Shown piece by piece: positions 41,602-41,945 of a stretch of 41,945 nt of DNA. The position numbers and the translations under genes are program-made. Every line of letters begins with the position of its first letter. Within the stretch, counting starts at the first letter, position 1. The notes below the pieces were generated by a model. It was not told the DNA's origin, did not search any database, and worked only from the letters and a program-made list of their open reading frames with translations. The stretch comes from an uncultured Lachnospiraceae bacterium (GTDB lineage: Bacteria > Bacillota > Clostridia > Lachnospirales > Lachnospiraceae): positions 1 to 41,945 of the forward strand of contig CAMVGV010000022.1 of NCBI GenBank assembly GCA_947167135.1, given 5' to 3'.

Positions 41602-41716
41602 TTGCGGACGAAATCGGTAATTGTCCGCAGGAATCCGGCTTCGCCGGACACGCCGACCGGCAAGCCGCTCGGCTGGTCAATTACGATTCTTGTTTTTCCG
41701 ATGAAAAACAAGAATC
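41602..41716. repeat. Four hairpins upstream of the ATPase gene
   Basis: TGCGGAC/GTCCGCA (41603-41609, 41623-41629), TCCGGC/GCCGGA with a 3-base loop (41634-41648), a bulged GACC..AGCCG/CGGCT.GGTC stem (about 41655-41678), and a perfect 13-bp GATTCTTGTTTTT stem with a 6-base loop (41685-41716). The 462-base stretch 41484-41945 holds the ATPase promoter, these hairpins and the terminal repeat. A 60-codon frame here lacks gene-like composition. Possible terminator or remnant of a mobile element. Confidence 0.6.
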
Positions 41717-41779
41717 TATGTATCCCTGTCCGACACTCCCATATGTGTGTATAAGAATACTGTGTTTCTTTCATATTAT

Positions 41780-41945
41780 GATTCGGACGCCAAAAGTCAC
41801 ATTTTGATTAAATACGGATTGTTCCGTGCTACGCACTCCCACAATCCTACCCCACACTCGCATTTCGCGGGGCCCCTTCCCCACTTCATGCGTAACAGTC
41901 AAATCATCCGCTATCGGATAAATGCAGCGCCATTTTTCAATGGCG
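41780..41945 (+). repeat. Window-end copy of MITE-like element (right part missing)
   Basis: Starts GATTCGGACGCCAAAAGT like the copy at 40037. The first 55 bases are the exact reverse complement of 1-55. The middle differs from the copy at 40037 but keeps the CACACTCGC and GTCAAAT landmarks. It ends in an ATCCG/CGGAT stem and a CGCCATT/AATGGCG hairpin whose last base is the last base of the window. Confidence 0.75.

Noticed and set aside
41592-41774. Small protein of 60 codons
   Set aside because: It lies entirely across hairpins; no ribosome binding site and no gene-like features.

Overview
The window looks like chromosomal DNA of an anaerobic Gram-positive Clostridia, most likely Lachnospiraceae. 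The reasons are a PolC-type replicative polymerase, the Firmicutes gene order pyrH-frr-uppS-cdsA-dxr-rseP-ispG-polC, strong AGGAGG-type ribosome binding sites, TTGACA/TATAAT promoters with 17-base spacers, several lipoproteins, and Cache-type chemoreceptors next to c-di-GMP enzymes. All but two genes lie on the minus strand. I see no tRNA, rRNA, prophage, transposase or CRISPR array.

Layout, left to right: a TRAP transporter (56-3072, transcribed dctQ-dctM-dctP); a HAD-like phosphatase overlapping a LysE-type exporter (3172-4918); a signalling block with a membrane protein, a GGDEF cyclase, an EAL phosphodiesterase and a chemoreceptor whose frame is broken by an amber codon near its 3' end (5049-11592); a 3' remnant of a namZ-type muramidase gene and a membrane protein (11846-13163); a plus-strand rhodanese-TtcA fusion; a second chemoreceptor; a plus-strand divergent CDF transporter; cyclophilin, polC and ispG; an exported Ig-like protein and a transmembrane Ser/Thr kinase; rseP, dxr, cdsA, uppS, frr and pyrH; then an envelope block with a bactofilin, a NodB-type deacetylase, two lipoproteins and an AAA+/DUF4143 ATPase.

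The housekeeping block combines isoprenoid synthesis (Dxr, IspG, UppS), phospholipid precursor synthesis (CdsA), ribosome recycling, UMP kinase, intramembrane proteolysis and replication. A kinase gene and an Ig-like protein gene are inserted between rseP and ispG. They appear to be driven by their own promoter, behind phased A-tracts and ahead of a leader that contains an intrinsic-terminator-like hairpin, so polC may depend on readthrough of that hairpin.

The most unusual non-coding content is repetitive. Four tandem arrays (49 bp x3, 35 bp x3, 20 bp x4, 25 bp x8) lie at three intergenic sites within 8 kb. Every unit carries the same motif (GTCATnnTGAG or a close variant), which is one half of a dispersed palindrome. 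A second family, MITE-like with GACGCCAAAAGT ends, has a complete 201-bp copy at 40037, a fragment at 37721, and copies at both window ends. The two end copies form a perfect 55-bp inverted repeat, which suggests the window is a contig broken at a repeat. Two mRNA leaders (27862-28037 and 11593-11798) look like uncharacterised structured RNA regulators.
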